51,075 bases of DNA. It comes from an uncultured Candidatus Saccharibacteria bacterium (lineage in GTDB: Bacteria; Patescibacteriota; Saccharimonadia; Saccharimonadales; Saccharimonadaceae). The stretch's first letter is position 1. Every line of letters starts with the position of its first letter. The stretch covers positions 69,166 to 120,240 of the forward strand of contig CAMCBN010000003.1 in the NCBI GenBank assembly GCA_945873065.1. Reading direction: 5' to 3'. The notes beneath the pieces were generated by a model. The model made no database searches. It was not told where the DNA came from and saw nothing but the letters and a program-made list of their open reading frames with translations. Below, piece by piece: positions 34,181 to 43,385 of this stretch. A program made the translations under genes and the position numbers.

Positions 34181-34414
34181 TCAATTCTTACAGGGGTAAT
34201 TTGCCTTATGTACAAAAATAGTGTCCAGAGGATGCTTATCGTTACTGTCGTGAATAATTTGCGTATACTGTATACTACCTTTCGTGATTGACATTAATAA
34301 ACCTGGCTTGATAATCCTCCAGGCGTCGACAGAAGCGCGTTGAGATGTTGAGATAGGGAAGCGGGCAAGGGCAGGAAAGTTGATTTGATCATGTATCGTA
34401 TCCCTCCTTTTCAC
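34181..34414 (-). CDS. Doubtful small protein
   Basis: A 77-codon frame with GTG start 5 nt after AAGGAG. A second GGAGGG lies just downstream and would serve another short frame. The sequence (ITKGSIQYTQIIHDSNDKH) has no recognised family. Listed because of the ribosome-binding site; it may be spurious. Confidence 0.25.
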   Translation of the reverse strand: MKRRDTIHDQINFPALARFPISTSQRASVDAWRIIKPGLLMSITKGSIQYTQIIHDSNDKHPLDTIFVHKANYPCKN

Positions 34415-35302
34415 GTCATCTCCTTTTCCCTGCCTTAACTAATTCGTGGCTAAAAAACTCAAAATATCGCATCTACCATACTATGCAATATAATATTCAA
34501 CATATCAAAAAGTAAACCAGGACAAAAAACCAAAGCATAACATAATAAGTGGCAAATGGCAGATTTAAACTTAAATACGTAAACATAAGCACGATAAGAT
34601 AATTAAGACAAAAGAGCACAAGTGAACTTTAAGTCATTAAATACACACGAGATAACGCGGACAAAATCCCAAATAGCAAAAAGGGTAGCGCGTAACGAAA
34701 CGATGGAGAATTCATCTTTTTGTTCATAATCTAACTTCGCACAATAACCCTTTTACGAACTAAAATGAGCAAATCACACCCAAAAACCAAAAAACCCAAA
34801 AAAGGGAGAGAACTCTACATAGGGTCCCCGAGGGTTAGTTCAATTCAGTTCAATCACATACAGCCATACATACATATAGTTACTGTTACGTTTACATATC
34901 TTGTTGGTGCACCACAAGTCAGTGTACCTGTACCAACACACCCAGATTTTATTTTTAGTATTTTTAGAGTTTTAGAGTTCATCTATCGATCCAGGACCGC
35001 ACAGCGCGATATCACCACTCACACTCACACTCACATTCACATCACATCACCACTCCTCAATACCTGTGCGTGCGCTAGCTATTCTTTGACTTTTCCCTAC
35101 CTTATGTCTTTATATAAAAATATACTTTACAACTATTTGCTTTTTTGGCAAAAACATATTTTATTATATTTCTTTATTTGCTTTTTCGTATTTTTATGAT
35201 ATTTTAACTTTTAAAGGTTCGCTGTTTATTTTGCTACACCCCTACCCTTTCCCCCCTGTTTGCGAAAAATCGGTGGGCGTGAGTGTATTTCTCATTTCTT
35301 GG
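34415..35302. other. Long non-coding region downstream of ftsQ
   Basis: About 890 bases without a believable gene, very AT-rich. The plus strand is A-rich up to about 34820 and T-rich after about 35080. A stretch of TCAC-containing short repeats sits at 35012-35053. I found no tRNA, rRNA or known RNA motif, no convincing dif site and no cluster of DnaA boxes. Confidence 0.5.
35012..35053. repeat. Simple TCAC-rich repeat tract
   Basis: Imperfect tandem units of CACTCA/CATTCA/CATCA type over about 42 bases inside the non-coding region. Confidence 0.6.
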
Positions 35303-36250
35303 TTATTTTTGACGATACGCAGCCCGACCACTGACACGGACATCAACGTATTCAGGGGTAATATGGTGGACCGACATATAGCGAACAACGTGCGCAATGT
35401 CTTCGCTTTGCAGATACGCCGACCGGTCGACTGAGACTTTTATCGGATATTCTACCCCTGTTATCCATACATAAATCTGGTGTGTGGTGCCAGCTGGAAG
35501 AGTGATTTTTTGTATAGTTAGGTCATACTGGCGCATAGCACCAACTATTTTACCGATAAACCCCAAAAATTGATCACTGACCAACACTTGATTATCACGA
35601 GTGTTAATCCCACTCTCGTCAATAACTTCGACCAGCTGCTGACTCTTCACATACGCTCGGTCGAATGTCGTACCATCGGTATCGACGAAACGTTGCTGCT
35701 TGTTGATCGTCCACACAACGGCAGCTTGGCGCATAGCTAGCGTATACATCGTGCGACCCAAACCAGTCTGTCGTGTATCAGGCATGACTCGAGCGACCTC
35801 AGCGTATCCATGCGTTTGCAGGTAAGTAGTGAGGCGCGTCGTATCTAAAGCGAATCGAAACCGCTCTAGTGGATGCTCGGTCAGGTAGGCTGTGATAGCC
35901 TTTTGATACAACTGGTGGTTGCTACTAAAATTGCCAGTTACCACAGGAGTAGATGTGATATTCATTAGTAAAAAACCACACCCAATCATTACAAAAATGG
36001 TACATATCAAAGATATCACTATATGGCGCCGCGTCCGCCGCAAATCATGTACATGCATACGAGGCGAACGTAGCTCGGCATTTTGTTCGCTAGCACTTGG
36101 GACATAGCTTACAAGGCTGCCTGTCAACGTACGATTACGCCGATATGCAAACGACGAGGCGTGCGAAGACGACGATTGATCGCCCCTCCTCTTGTTTGTT
36201 GCAGCCTGACGACGGCGTGGTGGTGTGTCTTTGTTTCGTAAAAGCCCCAT
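35303..36250 (-). CDS. ftsQ: Cell-division protein FtsQ/DivIB
   Basis: A 315-residue bitopic membrane protein that links early and late septal proteins. An Arg/Ser-rich cytoplasmic tail of about 75 residues (longer than in model species) precedes one membrane helix (about 77-99). An FtsQ-type extracytoplasmic region follows, with a POTRA-like part (AITAYLTEHPLERFRF) and the beta domain (FVDTDGTTFDRAYV). Last gene of the division cluster; ftsA and ftsZ do not follow. A TATAAT box 12 nt before the ATG shows that it also has its own promoter. Confidence 0.82.
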   Translation of the reverse strand: MGLLRNKDTPPRRRQAATNKRRGDQSSSSHASSFAYRRNRTLTGSLVSYVPSASEQNAELRSPRMHVHDLRRTRRHIVISLICTIFVMIGCGFLLMNITSTPVVTGNFSSNHQLYQKAITAYLTEHPLERFRFALDTTRLTTYLQTHGYAEVARVMPDTRQTGLGRTMYTLAMRQAAVVWTINKQQRFVDTDGTTFDRAYVKSQQLVEVIDESGINTRDNQVLVSDQFLGFIGKIVGAMRQYDLTIQKITLPAGTTHQIYVWITGVEYPIKVSVDRSAYLQSEDIAHVVRYMSVHHITPEYVDVRVSGRAAYRQK

Positions 36251-36311
36251 ATACTATTGTTCATTATAACAGATGGGCAATGTAGAAATCCTTTGTATAC
36301 TTGTTGAGATA

Positions 36312-37484
36312 TCATTCACCCTCATCTGAATGAAACACCCCTGTTTTGCCTACTGTTACGACCATCGTAGCGACATCGTGTGCCGCATGCGGGCGAGAAA
36401 AGGCATGCAACCGCTCCGCAAGCCGTCGGCGCCGTTCGTGGCTTTCAAGAAGGCTCTGAATGGCCTCTTCCAAGGCATGCGATCGCTCCAAATCATCATC
36501 ACTCAGCACCAGAGCTGCCCGTGCTTCGCTGTAGATAGCGGCATTTTTGAGTTGATCACCCAATTGACGCGCTGGCACTAAAATCGCCGCCTGAGCTAAC
36601 CCAGCTAATTCTTGCGTAAATGTGGCGCTAGCACGCGAAACCACCACATCGGCAGTACCAAGCAACTGCTCCATCCCTTCAAAAACGAACGGTTCACAGT
36701 GGTAATGTGGGTCGTGTGGCGCCCGAGCCTGGACAGTGTCGTAATGTGCTTTACCTGTTACGTGGTAAATCTGCACCCCCTGAGCTAAAAGCTCTGCAGC
36801 AGCTCGCAGTATAGCATCATTGATAGTAACAGAACCAAGTCCACCACCAGTTACGACGACAAGTGGTTTGTCTAGTGCTAGTTTGAATTTTTGACGGGCT
36901 TGGTTGCGTTCGCTGTTGGTCAACGGATGAAAGCGAGCCGCTATCGGCACTCCGACATACCGACTACGTGATCGCGGATAATTATAATGCTTGAGCGGCG
37001 AACCTGTCGCGATCGCGGCAGCCCAACGCGCTATTACCCGATTCGTCAAACCAGGCCGAGCATCAGAATCATGAATCACCACAGGTATACGCAAACAACG
37101 TGCTGCCATTCCTACTGGTAAACAGACGAACCCACCTTTGGCAAAAACCACATCTGGTCTGTGCCACAGAAGTAACCACAAGCTCTGAAAAAAACCAGCA
37201 ATAATTTTGAATACATCTAACACATTCGCCAAGCCAATACTAGGTGTTATAATCTGCTGCCATACACTCAAATGTTGATATCGCCGAAACTTACCTGCCG
37301 CGATCGTTCGCACCATCACTGGCACATCGGCGCGTGCCATTAGTCCGCGAGATTGGCTTTCAAAGCTCTTGTCGCATACAAAGGTTACTTGCACATCCGG
37401 CTCAAGTGCGGCGACTTCATTAATGACGGCGACGACTGGCGTAACGTGCCCGCCCGATCCACCGCCGACTGCTAGTAATTTCAT
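36312..37484 (-). CDS. murG: UDP-GlcNAc:lipid I N-acetylglucosaminyltransferase MurG
   Basis: A 390-residue GT28 enzyme that adds GlcNAc to lipid I to make lipid II at the inner face of the membrane. The N-terminal AVGGGSGGHVTPVVAV loop and the C-terminal UDP-binding region (VVTGGGLGSVTINDAI, FVFEGMEQLLGTADVVVSRASA) are present. I chose the ATG at MKLLAVGG, 9 nt after GGAG; it overlaps the 3' end of ftsW by 65 nt, so the two are translationally coupled. Confidence 0.93.
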   Translation of the reverse strand: MKLLAVGGGSGGHVTPVVAVINEVAALEPDVQVTFVCDKSFESQSRGLMARADVPVMVRTIAAGKFRRYQHLSVWQQIITPSIGLANVLDVFKIIAGFFQSLWLLLWHRPDVVFAKGGFVCLPVGMAARCLRIPVVIHDSDARPGLTNRVIARWAAAIATGSPLKHYNYPRSRSRYVGVPIAARFHPLTNSERNQARQKFKLALDKPLVVVTGGGLGSVTINDAILRAAAELLAQGVQIYHVTGKAHYDTVQARAPHDPHYHCEPFVFEGMEQLLGTADVVVSRASATFTQELAGLAQAAILVPARQLGDQLKNAAIYSEARAALVLSDDDLERSHALEEAIQSLLESHERRRRLAERLHAFSRPHAAHDVATMVVTVGKTGVFHSDEGE

Positions 37485-38784
37485 GATGAGACGACTCCTT
37501 TTCGTCAATTGGTTGATACGCTGCATATCGCGACAACTGAAAGACGAGCCCTAGAGCACCAGCAATAAACACCATACTCGTTCCCCCAAAACTCAACAGT
37601 GGTAAAGTAATGCCTGTCAATGGGAATACGCCGATCATTGACGCTACATTTAGCATAACATGTGACCCCAGCCAACCAAAGACACCGACGACCACTAATC
37701 GCATCGTCATGTCAGGTAAACGCTCAGCTATCTTAAGTAGCCGCACCAATAGCAGCACAAATAATACAAGCACCGCCACTGCACCAACGAAACCAAATGT
37801 TTCGCCTATGATAGCAAACACCGAATCATTGATCGCTTCAGGCAAATAACCCGTCGCCTGGATGCTATTACCAATACCCAAGCCAAACAGGCCACCGCTA
37901 CCGAGCGCAATCTTTGCGTTACGAATATGATAACTATCATCACCGATAGCGACATGATCGTCTCCCTGCAAAAATGTCATGACACGCTCGACTCGGTGCG
38001 GCGCGATAGCGATCATTATACCGATCAATACCACGCCACCCAATAACATAGTCGCCAAAATACGCTTATTCATACCACTCATCACCAGCATCGATGCAAT
38101 AATAGCCGATAACGCCAAACCTGTCCCCATGTCTTTTTGCAATACCACCACAAAAAATAGAGCCGCTAATGTCATCAAAACAACAGGGATAACAGTTTGC
38201 TGATAATCGTCGAGAACCCCTTGCCGTGCTCGCGCTCCGATGAACAGCGCTATATACAGCAACATGCCGAATTTCAAAAGCTCCGATGGCTGGAAACTCC
38301 CCAGCGGACCAATATTAAACCAGCGACAAGCCCCCAAACTACACTGAGCCACCGCTTCAACGTGGAGTAAATTGCCCATCACAAAGAGCAATGCACAAAG
38401 ACCAAAGCCAACAGTCATGATCATGCCAGCCCTCGCCTGCAACCACGCAAACGGCAACGCTGACAGTCCGACAAACGCCACAGCCGCCAACCCCAAGCTC
38501 AGTGTCTGCTTGAAAGCAAAATAAGTATCAGTATAGTATGTCGTATGATGTGTAGCATTAAGTACATTGGCACGCTGTGGCCCGATCGCATACATCACTA
38601 TCAGCCCCAACAGCATTAATAGCCCCACCCACAAAATGATCTGATAGTCTGGACGATGCAATCGTCGTACTAACGATGGCTTTTTCGTTGTCTGAGCCAC
38701 TTGACGTCGTCGAGGACGCTGATCCAAACCAGTCGCTGCGTCTGACCGCTGTACTGATCGACTCCGACGACGGGCTGAAGCCAC
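37420..38784 (-). CDS. ftsW: FtsW/RodA-family lipid II polymerase
   Basis: A 454-residue SEDS protein with about ten membrane helices after an Arg-rich N-terminus. Signature parts are LGACRWFNIGPLGSFQPSELLKFGMLLY, shown in the order GACRWF, then QPSELLKF, and GIGNSIQATGYLPEAINDSVF in the usual periplasmic loop. Works with the transpeptidase encoded upstream to polymerise septal peptidoglycan. The GTG start lies 1 nt after the mraY stop. The C-terminus is extended by about 35 mostly polar residues. Confidence 0.92.
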   Translation of the reverse strand: MASARRRSRSVQRSDAATGLDQRPRRRQVAQTTKKPSLVRRLHRPDYQIILWVGLLMLLGLIVMYAIGPQRANVLNATHHTTYYTDTYFAFKQTLSLGLAAVAFVGLSALPFAWLQARAGMIMTVGFGLCALLFVMGNLLHVEAVAQCSLGACRWFNIGPLGSFQPSELLKFGMLLYIALFIGARARQGVLDDYQQTVIPVVLMTLAALFFVVVLQKDMGTGLALSAIIASMLVMSGMNKRILATMLLGGVVLIGIMIAIAPHRVERVMTFLQGDDHVAIGDDSYHIRNAKIALGSGGLFGLGIGNSIQATGYLPEAINDSVFAIIGETFGFVGAVAVLVLFVLLLVRLLKIAERLPDMTMRLVVVGVFGWLGSHVMLNVASMIGVFPLTGITLPLLSFGGTSMVFIAGALGLVFQLSRYAAYQPIDEKESSHHEITSSRRWIGRARYASRRRH

Positions 38785-38785
38785 G

Positions 38786-39814
38786 CTAGATATGCCCCCC
38801 GCCCAACGCCATCAATAAGCCGAAAAAGCCTGTGATACATGCGATCACCCAAAAACGCATCGTCACCTTCACTTCTGGCCACCCGAGTGCTTGTAAGTGT
38901 TGGTGTAACGGTGCTGAGATAAATACTCGACGGTGGAACAACTTCTTGCTCAAGATCTGAATCAAACTCGAGCCAGCCTCGGCGACAAACAGTATTCCAA
39001 TGATTGGCAACAAAAACAGAGTGTTTGTCAGCATCGTTACGACACCCAAGCTAGTGCCAAAAGCAAAACTCCCTACATCCCCCATAAAGAATCGCGCCGG
39101 ATAAATATTAAACCATAGATAGCTCAGCAATGCACCTAGCACCGTAAAACAAAAGCCAGCTAACGCTAAATGTTCTTGTAACAATGCGATCACCCCAAAA
39201 ATACAATAACTAACTGATAGTAATCCACCGGCCAGGCCATCAAGACCGTCACTGATATTTACTGCATTCCCTGTCGCCACCACCGCAAAGACAAACAATG
39301 GAATGATCCACGGACCAAGCTGCCAATCACCAAAGAACGGGATATGTACAGTGGTATAGCCCAATTTGACATAGAAAAACCAGGCCAACACCAGAGCGAT
39401 AACCGTGATCATGGTAAATTTCAACCACGAGCGCAGCCCTGCTACACCAGAACCATCACTACGGACATTGACAATATCATCGAGCAAACCGACTGCCCCA
39501 CCGCCCAATAGCGCCGCTAGTGGCAGCCAAGTTTGGGCTCGATCAAGATTTAACCCAATCGTCACTACAGTGATCGCTACGATACCGATCGCTCCTGCCA
39601 TTGTCGGAATGTTCCGCTGGAATTTTTCAGCCTGCATTTTATTGAAAACCGTCAATTTTTCGCCAGTCGTACTATCCGAGCGTTGCCGTTTCCAGAATTT
39701 ATACCGATAAGCAAAATAGGTATACAGCGGTGTGAGTGCCATCGCCAACAAAAAAGCGATCACGCTTAATACGAAGGTCGTGTTTAATTCTTGAACGAGT
39801 GTGTGTATATTCAT
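38786..39814 (-). CDS. mraY: Phospho-MurNAc-pentapeptide translocase MraY
   Basis: A 342-residue integral membrane enzyme that transfers phospho-MurNAc-pentapeptide to undecaprenyl phosphate, giving lipid I. Ten membrane helices are visible. Family signatures include the conserved Asp loops LGGGAVGLLDDIVNV and NISDGLDGLAGGLL, FFMGDVGSFAFG, and the HHxxx-like HRRVFISAPLHQHLQ near the C-terminus. AAGGAT precedes the ATG, 11 nt after the ftsI stop. Confidence 0.94.
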   Translation of the reverse strand: MNIHTLVQELNTTFVLSVIAFLLAMALTPLYTYFAYRYKFWKRQRSDSTTGEKLTVFNKMQAEKFQRNIPTMAGAIGIVAITVVTIGLNLDRAQTWLPLAALLGGGAVGLLDDIVNVRSDGSGVAGLRSWLKFTMITVIALVLAWFFYVKLGYTTVHIPFFGDWQLGPWIIPLFVFAVVATGNAVNISDGLDGLAGGLLSVSYCIFGVIALLQEHLALAGFCFTVLGALLSYLWFNIYPARFFMGDVGSFAFGTSLGVVTMLTNTLFLLPIIGILFVAEAGSSLIQILSKKLFHRRVFISAPLHQHLQALGWPEVKVTMRFWVIACITGFFGLLMALGGGHI

Positions 39815-39825
39815 GGTGGTATTAT

Positions 39826-41568
39826 CTATCCTTTTGGTTGAAGCTGCAAGTAATTAATCATCCAGTTTGATATATCAGTAAATATTGGCAAAGCATCCTG
39901 GCCACCCTGCAAGGCCATACCCTTACCCGAAACCTCCACCATAATAACATATGCTGGAATTTTGCCGACCTCACCGCCGAAACCCAGATAAGTACCAACT
40001 GTCTGGCTATAGATATACTTACCATTCTCTATCGTCTGAGAGGTCCCTGTTTTGCCACCGATATAAAACCCAGGCGTATCATTACCAGCGTAAAAAGCCG
40101 TCCGCGCCTGGTGGACCATTTCACGCACTGTATCTGACGATTGCGGTTTTATGATGTTCGTATATTTCGTTTTAGCGGCAGCCCGAGAAAAGGTACCCTT
40201 GCCATCTATAGTTCCCGCGATCACTGTTGGTGCGTAGTAGGTACCACCATTGATCATCGCACTAAATCCAGCTGACACCTGCAACATTGTCACATCCATA
40301 CCTTGTCCAAATGACATATTTGAATAACGCACAGCGTTGCCCTGTTGCTGAGTGGGCGAAATGATGTTGCCTTTTGCTTCACCAGCTAATTCTATACCTG
40401 TCAATTGCCCAAGCCTAAATCTATCGTGAAAATACTCATACATAGTATCGCGAGCCTGTCGTGTGATATACCGCCCATTACCTAGCCGCTGTGCTACTGT
40501 TACCATACCAGTATTTAGCGACCAATTAAGCGCATGCTGCATAGTGATATTACCAGTCTGCCCTTTGCTAGCATTACCGATAGTGATATCGTCGACCTTG
40601 ATTTTATCAGTATTATTGTAGGTAGATTGCGGCGTGATCACACCTTTATCAATGCCTGTCGCTACTGTAAAGGTCTTGATGTCTGAACCTGGTTCGTACG
40701 GATTAGTGATCGTGTTGTTATTGAGAGATGAGACATCAGTCACCTTTGCTAGTTGTGATGGATCGTAGGTAGGTAGATTCGCCATCGCCATCACACGGCC
40801 ATTCTGTGGATTCATCACTACAGCACTAACATGAGTAGCACCTGTTCGCCTAGCACCATCCCGCAAAGCCTGCTCGACCTTGGCTTGCACATTGCGGTCG
40901 ATCGTGAGCACCATATTAGTGCCATTCCGCGCAGGTTGCTTGATGTTTTTGTTGCCAATAGTCAGAGGCACCGAACGAACATCGGTCACTGTTTTGAGCA
41001 CGCCATCCGTGCCGCGCAATACTTTATCATTTGCTTGCTCAAAACCATAACGACCCACCCCGCTAGCATCGACGAAACCTAATACCTGGCTGGCCAATTG
41101 CCCCTCAGGATATACTCGCTGTGTCACCGCATCAAAGCCAATACCAGCGAGTTTCTCTTTTTTGATCAATTCTGCTTGTTTACGACTGACCTTATTGGCG
41201 ATCACTTGGTATCGGCTACCCTGGCGCGTTAGATACTGGCGAAAATTATCTCGCACATTACCACCAGCGACGCGATTCATCACCTCAACTACCTTATCTA
41301 CCTCTGTCACTACCATCGGATCGGCCCAAACGGTGTAAACTGTCTCATTCATCACCAATTTAGTCGGAGTGCTACCATCCAGCGCATAGATTTCACCACG
41401 CTGGGCATGCAAAACAAACTGCTTGATCTGTTCGCTATCCGCCTGTGACACATAATAGTCGTGCCGTATAATCTGCATATACGCCAGACGCACCACAAAA
41501 ACTGCCATCAGCCCAAGGGCCACAGCAGCCAAAAATCTAGCTCGTTTCGTCGTCAAATGGCGTTGCAC
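39826..41568 (-). CDS. ftsI: Penicillin-binding protein 2/FtsI transpeptidase
   Basis: A 580-residue monofunctional class B PBP. It has an N-terminal helix (about 10-30), a dimerisation domain and a transpeptidase domain. The active-site SxxK is EPGSDIK near residue 295, SxN is WSLNTG, and KTG is GGKTGTSQT near residue 504. Crosslinks septal peptidoglycan with FtsW. The GTG start is 5 nt after the ftsL stop, with no clear ribosome-binding site, so coupling is likely. No PASTA domain. Confidence 0.93.
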   Translation of the reverse strand: MQRHLTTKRARFLAAVALGLMAVFVVRLAYMQIIRHDYYVSQADSEQIKQFVLHAQRGEIYALDGSTPTKLVMNETVYTVWADPMVVTEVDKVVEVMNRVAGGNVRDNFRQYLTRQGSRYQVIANKVSRKQAELIKKEKLAGIGFDAVTQRVYPEGQLASQVLGFVDASGVGRYGFEQANDKVLRGTDGVLKTVTDVRSVPLTIGNKNIKQPARNGTNMVLTIDRNVQAKVEQALRDGARRTGATHVSAVVMNPQNGRVMAMANLPTYDPSQLAKVTDVSSLNNNTITNPYEPGSDIKTFTVATGIDKGVITPQSTYNNTDKIKVDDITIGNASKGQTGNITMQHALNWSLNTGMVTVAQRLGNGRYITRQARDTMYEYFHDRFRLGQLTGIELAGEAKGNIISPTQQQGNAVRYSNMSFGQGMDVTMLQVSAGFSAMINGGTYYAPTVIAGTIDGKGTFSRAAAKTKYTNIIKPQSSDTVREMVHQARTAFYAGNDTPGFYIGGKTGTSQTIENGKYIYSQTVGTYLGFGGEVGKIPAYVIMVEVSGKGMALQGGQDALPIFTDISNWMINYLQLQPKG

Positions 41569-41573
41569 AAGTA

Positions 41574-41927
41574 TTACTCACTCACATATTGTGTACTAGT
41601 CGGCTTTGTCATCGCCGCAGCCACACTACTGCTTTGGACTTCTTTGAGCGCAGTCAGCCGAGCGTTATCCACTTCTAAGTCTTTTTTTTGTTCACTTAGT
41701 GAGGCTATTTTATCATCAACTTCACTTGCTTCATAGCCGTAACTCACCGTATGGGTCGCTTGCGACAGATAAATCAAGCCCAGGATCGTTATCAACAGTG
41801 CGATTAGCACAGTATGTGTGATTGGTCCAAGTTTGATAGCCGAAGCAAAAGCGACTGTATTGTGATTACGCTTCCAGGTGCTCTGGCGTCGACTATTAAA
41901 TTGTACTGTTCGAGTATAAGTTGTCAT
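41574..41927 (-). CDS. ftsL: FtsL-like division protein
   Basis: A 117-residue bitopic protein. A basic cytoplasmic tail precedes one helix (about residues 36-56), then a coiled coil (DDKIASLSEQKKDLEVDNARLTAL in heptads) and a short polar end. Sequence identity in this family is low; the call rests on size, topology and position directly before ftsI. Confidence 0.75.
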   Translation of the reverse strand: MTTYTRTVQFNSRRQSTWKRNHNTVAFASAIKLGPITHTVLIALLITILGLIYLSQATHTVSYGYEASEVDDKIASLSEQKKDLEVDNARLTALKEVQSSSVAAAMTKPTSTQYVSE

Positions 41928-42029
41928 AGTGTTTCTGTTTTTTCGTTAAAGTTAATACTTGATTCATCGCTTCATGGGCACACTCAAAGACACGAATGAT
42001 CGTGCTATCCAAATTATCTTCATAAATAA

Positions 42030-42050
42030 GGGGCGGAAAGCGCCGCCCCC
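42030..42050 (-). terminator. GC-rich hairpin between the 23-codon gene and ftsL
   Basis: On the minus strand GGGGCGG-loop-CCGCCCC is followed by TTATTTAT, as in a weak intrinsic terminator or attenuator inside the division cluster. Confidence 0.55.
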
Positions 42051-42062
42051 AACGCTTTGTCA

Positions 42063-42134
42063 TTACTGCTTGCCGTATCGAACAGTTACAGTAGTGGTGA
42101 CTGATTGATTTTGTACTGGGATGCGAATTGGCAT
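42063..42134 (-). CDS. 23-residue small protein in the division cluster
   Basis: A short gene, MPIRIPVQNQSV then TTTVTVRYGKQ, with a perfect AAGGAG 7 nt before its ATG. It lies 19 nt after rsmH and just before the GC-rich hairpin. The Thr/Val-rich strand-like pattern is not a signal peptide. Function unknown; either a real small protein or a leader whose translation affects the attenuator. Confidence 0.5.
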   Translation of the reverse strand: MPIRIPVQNQSVTTTVTVRYGKQ

Positions 42135-42153
42135 TACCCTACTCCTTTTTGTG

Positions 42154-43044
42154 TTATTTTTTCACGGCGACACGAAGCTTGGCACTTCGCGCACGCGGGT
42201 TGTGAACATCGTATTGACTACCAGCGATCGGTTTTTTGGTAATGATCGTTAGTTCAGCCTCATAGCCAGCCTGTCTTTGCTCGGCAAATGCACGCTTGAC
42301 CAACCTATCCTCTAGGCTATGAAAACTAATCACCACCACCCTACCACCAGGCAGCAACAAATCTGGCACCAAGCGCAACGTTTGCTCTACCTGAGTAAGC
42401 TCATCATTGACCACTATACGGATCGCTTGAAAGGTACGCGTCGCCGGATGTATTTTGTGTCGCCGACGCGGTGCGACCTGCTCGATAACACCAGCTAACT
42501 CTCCTGTCGTTCGCAATGGGCGGGCGTGCACTATTGCCGCAGCATAGCGCCTAGCCAAGCTGACCGGCTCCTCGCCGTAGCGGCTGATCATCTGAGCTAG
42601 CTCAGCTTGGCCGGTGCAGTTGACTACCTCTGCGGCAGTCTTTCCCTGACCCTGATCCATCCGCATATCTAGCGGCCCATCGTACGTAAAGGAGAACCCT
42701 CTTTCTGCTCTATCGAGCTGTGGTGACGACACCCCCAAATCTAGCAGTAACAGATCAAACTGCTCCCCTGCTTGTACCAGAGTTTGTGCTGCCTGCAAAA
42801 AATCAGACCGCACTAACCGCACACCATGTTCAGCTAAATCGCCCAACTGCGCCAAAGCGAAGCTATCACGATCTACCAAACATGCTGTGTTATAGCTATT
42901 TGTCCGTGCTAAAATCTCCCTAGCGTGGCCACCGTAGCCTGCTGTTAGATCGAGATATCTCTCGCCTACTCGTGGCTGAAGCTGCGCCAAAACTGCTTCT
43001 AGCAATACCGGAACATGAAGTGGTGGATGTTCTTTAATACTCAT
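42154..43044 (-). CDS. rsmH: 16S rRNA m4C1402 methyltransferase RsmH (MraW)
   Basis: A SAM-dependent enzyme of about 296 residues that methylates N4 of C1402 in 16S rRNA. Visible motifs are HVPVLLEAVL, YLDLTAGYGGHAREIL, LLLDLGVSSPQLD, ERGFSF and VVISFHSLEDRLVKRAF. Starts at 43056 and 43053 abut a TATGAT box, so I chose the ATG 12 nt after that box. Reading-through from mraZ is also possible and would allow the earlier start. Confidence 0.93.
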   Translation of the reverse strand: MSIKEHPPLHVPVLLEAVLAQLQPRVGERYLDLTAGYGGHAREILARTNSYNTACLVDRDSFALAQLGDLAEHGVRLVRSDFLQAAQTLVQAGEQFDLLLLDLGVSSPQLDRAERGFSFTYDGPLDMRMDQGQGKTAAEVVNCTGQAELAQMISRYGEEPVSLARRYAAAIVHARPLRTTGELAGVIEQVAPRRRHKIHPATRTFQAIRIVVNDELTQVEQTLRLVPDLLLPGGRVVVISFHSLEDRLVKRAFAEQRQAGYEAELTIITKKPIAGSQYDVHNPRARSAKLRVAVKK

Positions 43045-43056
43045 ATACCCCATCAT

Positions 43057-43385
43057 ATCATAGGGGTACCCCTACTCAGGCTACTGCGAGTTAGCCTGAG
43101 TAGGCTCGAGATCACCCAACTGGTAGTGAGCGATTTTTTGTATTTGTGTTGTGTTTGTTTTTGTTGTAACGGTACCAAGAGGTACCGATTGAGAGACTTA
43201 TCTATATAGCTACCGAAGTAACTATGAGGTGGAGTTTTTGGGAGGTGTTGTTTGCAATGTACTCCCGACTAGGTTTCGAGTGGGTCGGGTGCCCACATAC
43301 TCACTACCAGATGGTCGATCTCGAGGGTATCGATTACGTCAGATTGTTATCAGATTGTTAATGTGCGCCACAAAAACTTGTCCAG
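43057..43385 (-). promoter_or_regulatory. Palindrome-rich leader between mraZ and rsmH
   Basis: A 329-base spacer. It contains a perfect 13-bp hairpin (43071-43083 with 43092-43104, arms CCTACTCAGGCTA/TAGCCTGAGTAGG). A 12-nt palindrome AGGGGTACCCCT at 43062-43073 overlaps one arm of it. A 7-bp hairpin CGGTACC/GGTACCG lies at 43170-43187. The shared core GGTACC and the overlap of alternative pairings suggest a regulatory leader; no riboswitch class is recognised. Confidence 0.45.

Noticed and set aside
34500-34560. Possible dif site
   Set aside because: Only a short match to one Xer half-site (TTATGTTA on the minus strand) was found; the second arm and the 6-bp centre do not fit.
34765-35199. 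144-codon open frame in the non-coding region
   Set aside because: Its translation is low-complexity (Thr/His runs, Phe/Leu/Tyr-rich end), it covers the TCAC repeat tract and has no ribosome-binding site or -10 box at a useful distance.
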